From CAJXQU01 sp965223825 (GTDB taxonomy: Bacteria; Pseudomonadota; Gammaproteobacteria; CAJXQU01): a DNA stretch of 64,000 bases. The stretch's first letter is position 1. Each line of letters starts with the position of its first letter. The position numbers and the translations under genes were made by a program. The stretch is from assembly GCA_965223825.1 (NCBI GenBank), contig OZ245018.1, forward strand, positions 2,604,001 to 2,668,000, read 5' to 3'. Shown piece by piece: positions 61,099-64,000 of the stretch. The notes beneath the pieces are model-generated. The model was not told the origin of the DNA. It was given only the letters and a program-made list of their open reading frames with translations, and ran no database searches.

Positions 61099-64000
61099 AT
61101 GCTAAAACCCGCACCTCAAAACCTGACAGAAGAAGCACAAACGCCACTGCAAAGCTTCGAAGAAATCAACGCCGCCAGACTGGACCGAATGCGCGGTAGT
61201 CTAAGCCAGCGCAAAGCGACATTCCTCGGTGCACTTCCTGTATTGCTGCATTATAACGAAGCGGCTTTACCGGGGTTTGTGTCAAACCAAACCCCCGTCG
61301 GCATTCGTGACTACTCACCCACTGAAGATGAATTAACGGAAGCTCGACGTGTCGCTCGTAATAAAGATATCGGTAAACGCGCACAGCGCAAATACGAGAT
61401 CCTCGGCCTGTACGTCATGGGCAGTGCAGGCACGATTGCCTATCACAACCAAAGTGATTTGGACGTGTGGTTGTTCATCGACCATAACCTTGATGCTGAT
61501 CGCGTTAGCGAACTGCAAGAGAAATGTAACAACATTGAGAATTGGGCACTTGAACAAAAAATCGAAGTGCATTTTTTTCTAATCAACCCGCAGACTTTTC
61601 GCACCGGCAGAACGGTACCGCTCTCCATCGAGAGTAGCGGCAGTGCACAGCATGGATTGTTGTTGGATGAGTTTTATCGTACCAGCATTAAAATTGCCGG
61701 TTTACCGCTCATGTGGTGGAATGTGCCGCCACGTGATGAAGCCATGTATGCTGAAATTGTCGCAAGCGAAATACACTTAGGCGAACGTCGTACTGAACAA
61801 TTTATTGATCTCGGCGGCTTGACGCATATTCAGCCAGAAGAGTTTTTCGGTGCAGCTGTCTGGCAGTTAAGTAAGAGTTTTTCTGCGCCGTACAAATCCG
61901 TCATGAAGCTCTTGCTGATGGAAGTCTATGCGCATGATGCCACCGGCGCAGCGCTACTCAGCCATCGTTTTAAGAAACAGGTGTACTCCGGTACAACAGA
62001 TATTTTGGAATTAGACCCATGGATTCAAATGTTCGATTTGATCCAAGTCTTTCTTGAAGAGGCTAATGACGGCAAACGATTGGATATTCTCCGCCGCAGC
62101 TTCTATTTAAAGCTTAACGATAAGATCAGCGAAACCCACCATATCGAAACATGGAAACGTAACCTGATCAGGGAATATATTGATCAATGGGGTTGGGACG
62201 ACGAACAAGTCATCGAGCTCGATAATCGTGCTGCTTGGAAGCTGGAAACGGTCATGCGCGAACGAGCCAGTGTCATTCACGCACTCACGAACAGTTATCG
62301 TTTTCTCTCCCGCTATGCGCGTCATCAAGCAGAAAATCCGCTAATCAGCGCGTCTGATCTCACTATTCTGGGTCGTCGCCTGTACGCAGCTTTTGAACGC
62401 AAAGCGGGCAAAATTGAAATCCTAAACCGCGGTATTGCACCGGACATTCACGAGCCCACTGTCTCACTGCACTACCTAACAACATTACAAGGCGGTGCAT
62501 CTTGGGTGCTCTATCGGGGGATCATTCGCGCGCAAGAACTCGGCGACACAACACATTTAAAACGCACAGCGAATCTCATCGACATGCTGACTTGGGCCTA
62601 TTTCAATGGCGTGCTCGATCAGAAAAGTAAGATCATGCTGTATCTCCCGAAGGATAATGGCGTCTCACAGCAAGAAATCAAAACGATTTTAGACGCACTC
62701 ACTCAGTGCTTTCCCAGCACGGAAAATGAGATCAGTTGCGACATCAGCAACGACGCACTTGAGCAACCTGTGCGTTTAGAACGTGCCGCCTTGTTTGTGA
62801 ATGCAGGCCATACGCAAACAACCGATCCTTTCCTCAGCGACACGTTAGTCTCAAGCGAGCGGAGCAATGCACTGAGCTTTGGTGGCCAACACAAGAACCT
62901 AGCGATGAGTTTTGATGTGATTTATCAAACCAGTTGGGGCGAAGTAATTACGCATCACTACACTGGCGAAAATGCGCTCATTGAATGCATCACTGACTAC
63001 CTCGCTTGGTCACCATCCGCTGATCAAGGCACTGCGGAAATGATGCAAGTTTTTTGTTATTCACCCGGTTATGGCGCTCAGATCAGGCAAACGCTAAAAG
63101 CGATTTTCACTGATCTCATCGGGCACTTCTCCAGCCGATCTATCGCATCGCCAGGATCTACTGAAAAGGCGGTCACAAAACAGGACGGTCGTTATATTCT
63201 TGAGATAGAAAATGGCTTCCAAAGTCTTGAATTGATCAACGATCAAAGCCTGCACCAACGGATAGAAAACAAGTCCGTATTGTTGAATTACTTAGCGCAA
63301 CCCCAGAGCCACTTTGTTCCAGTGTTTTTCGGTCCGCACGCCTGCCGTGAAACGGTTTTACCGTACATGTATGCGCTGAATAAACCGGACACGTTGCAAT
63401 TATTTTTCTATTTGAAAGATCTGACGGCGAAAATTTACGTGATCGATGAATGCGGCACCTTCTTTTTTGATCAGGTCGCATTCAATAATAAGCACGCGCT
63501 TTTCGGTCAGTTTGAACAATTTGCCGAGACCATCATGGCACGAATTGCTCATGAAGACCTGTCTGCGGCGTTCGACGATATCGAATTCAAAACTGAGCTC
63601 TATCAAATTGACTACGAACCTAAAATACAGGATTTAGAAAAACGCTTTCGCATCTCGCCATTGGAAGTCATGCACGACCGATCAAACAATTTTCTAAAAC
63701 TCCAAGTATTGGTTGATCGCAATGAATCCCGTAAAGATGATCTCGTCATCTACTGCGAAAATAATGAATTCTCCACGCTCGAATACGGTGACTACCTGTT
63801 TGAAGCAGTGGCTGATCAGGTCATGAAATACCGCGGAAGTCGACTCGCCTATCCCGTTTATATTACCGATATTGATATCGGTTCGAGCGTGTTGAATGAT
63901 ACCAAGGTCAGTCATTTACAAGCCGCACATTTATTTGAATACAAAAAGAGTATTGAAGCCCAACTGACGAAAGCACTGAATAAAGTGTCGACATTTTCAT
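61099..64000 (+). CDS. cyaA: Class I adenylate cyclase, 3' end beyond the window
   Basis: At least 967 residues, open to the end of the window. Near residue 107 is the nucleotidyltransferase signature VMGSAGTIAYHNQSDLDVW with catalytic D120 and D122, matching enterobacterial-type CyaA. The regulatory C-terminal half follows. The last visible residues (HLFEYKKSIEAQLTKALNKV) match the usual end of gammaproteobacterial CyaA, so only a short piece is missing. It makes cAMP from ATP. The ATG has no clear ribosome-binding site. It is divergent from glyA with a 215-bp gap. Confidence 0.92.
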   Translation, partial: MLKPAPQNLTEEAQTPLQSFEEINAARLDRMRGSLSQRKATFLGALPVLLHYNEAALPGFVSNQTPVGIRDYSPTEDELTEARRVARNKDIGKRAQRKYEILGLYVMGSAGTIAYHNQSDLDVWLFIDHNLDADRVSELQEKCNNIENWALEQKIEVHFFLINPQTFRTGRTVPLSIESSGSAQHGLLLDEFYRTSIKIAGLPLMWWNVPPRDEAMYAEIVASEIHLGERRTEQFIDLGGLTHIQPEEFFGAAVWQLSKSFSAPYKSVMKLLLMEVYAHDATGAALLSHRFKKQVYSGTTDILELDPWIQMFDLIQVFLEEANDGKRLDILRRSFYLKLNDKISETHHIETWKRNLIREYIDQWGWDDEQVIELDNRAAWKLETVMRERASVIHALTNSYRFLSRYARHQAENPLISASDLTILGRRLYAAFERKAGKIEILNRGIAPDIHEPTVSLHYLTTLQGGASWVLYRGIIRAQELGDTTHLKRTANLIDMLTWAYFNGVLDQKSKIMLYLPKDNGVSQQEIKTILDALTQCFPSTENEISCDISNDALEQPVRLERAALFVNAGHTQTTDPFLSDTLVSSERSNALSFGGQHKNLAMSFDVIYQTSWGEVITHHYTGENALIECITDYLAWSPSADQGTAEMMQVFCYSPGYGAQIRQTLKAIFTDLIGHFSSRSIASPGSTEKAVTKQDGRYILEIENGFQSLELINDQSLHQRIENKSVLLNYLAQPQSHFVPVFFGPHACRETVLPYMYALNKPDTLQLFFYLKDLTAKIYVIDECGTFFFDQVAFNNKHALFGQFEQFAETIMARIAHEDLSAAFDDIEFKTELYQIDYEPKIQDLEKRFRISPLEVMHDRSNNFLKLQVLVDRNESRKDDLVIYCENNEFSTLEYGDYLFEAVADQVMKYRGSRLAYPVYITDIDIGSSVLNDTKVSHLQAAHLFEYKKSIEAQLTKALNKVSTFS

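Overview
The window looks like a chromosomal segment of a free-living gammaproteobacterium of moderate GC. Markers are RpoS, a class I adenylate cyclase, Cti fatty acid isomerase, PBP1B with a TPR lipoprotein partner, and the nrdR-ribD-ribE / ribBX-ribH-nusB-thiL neighbourhood. A SoxYZ-like carrier of the kind found beside quinoprotein (methanol) dehydrogenases, together with hydroxypyruvate isomerase and tartronate-semialdehyde reductase, suggests a methylotroph such as Methylophaga or a relative. That assignment is inference. No rRNA, tRNA, IS element, prophage or CRISPR array was seen. The tetranucleotide GATC is several-fold more common than expected throughout.

Layout. 0-9 kb: two response regulators, an envelope-stress group (two DUF1328 membrane peptides and a CsbD protein), a Crp/Fnr regulator, a BLUF blue-light sensor, an entericidin-like lipoprotein, a cardiolipin-synthase-like enzyme, a degenerate ADP-ribosylglycohydrolase, and a two-gene hydroxypyruvate/tartronate-semialdehyde operon. 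9-22 kb: an ExeA-like ATPase with a very long acidic tail, a prohibitin-family gene split by one in-frame TAA, a LHPP-like HAD phosphatase, a GYF/pentapeptide-repeat membrane protein, a FliK-FhlB pair, the PBP1B operon, an H1-like basic protein, adk and rpoS. 22-24 kb: a CBS protein and pgi.

24.3-43.2 kb is the centrepiece: about 19 kb of signalling genes, all on the minus strand. Reading 5' to 3' they are cheY, cheA, cheW, a soluble receptor with a globin-like domain and three PAS domains (then a terminator), parA, a STAS protein with a 19-copy 9-bp repeat, a CheZ-like protein, cheR, cheD, cheB and a short membrane receptor. These are followed by a STAS/HsbA-like protein, an HsbR-like phosphatase/kinase response regulator, a CheY-like regulator, a CheC-like phosphatase, a PAS histidine kinase and a Ser/Thr kinase. 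The core order resembles F7-type chemosensory clusters (P. aeruginosa Che2, V. cholerae cluster III) and runs directly into a partner-switching module. Several proteins carry unusual shared features: C-terminal ELF tails, CheZ-like D-x3-Q motifs, and a globin domain lacking the proximal histidine.

43.4-51 kb: a DUF2254 membrane protein, cti, a bfd-bfr iron storage pair with Fur-like and promoter signals, the SoxYZ-like carrier, a TetR regulator, an anchored DsrE-like protein and a thioesterase. 51-61 kb: riboflavin/thiamine genes, nusB, nrdR and glyA, interrupted by a block with a peptidoglycan-binding lipoprotein and two PEP-CTERM-type secreted proteins, each preceded by a sigma-54-type promoter. 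The window ends inside cyaA, probably only a few codons before its stop.
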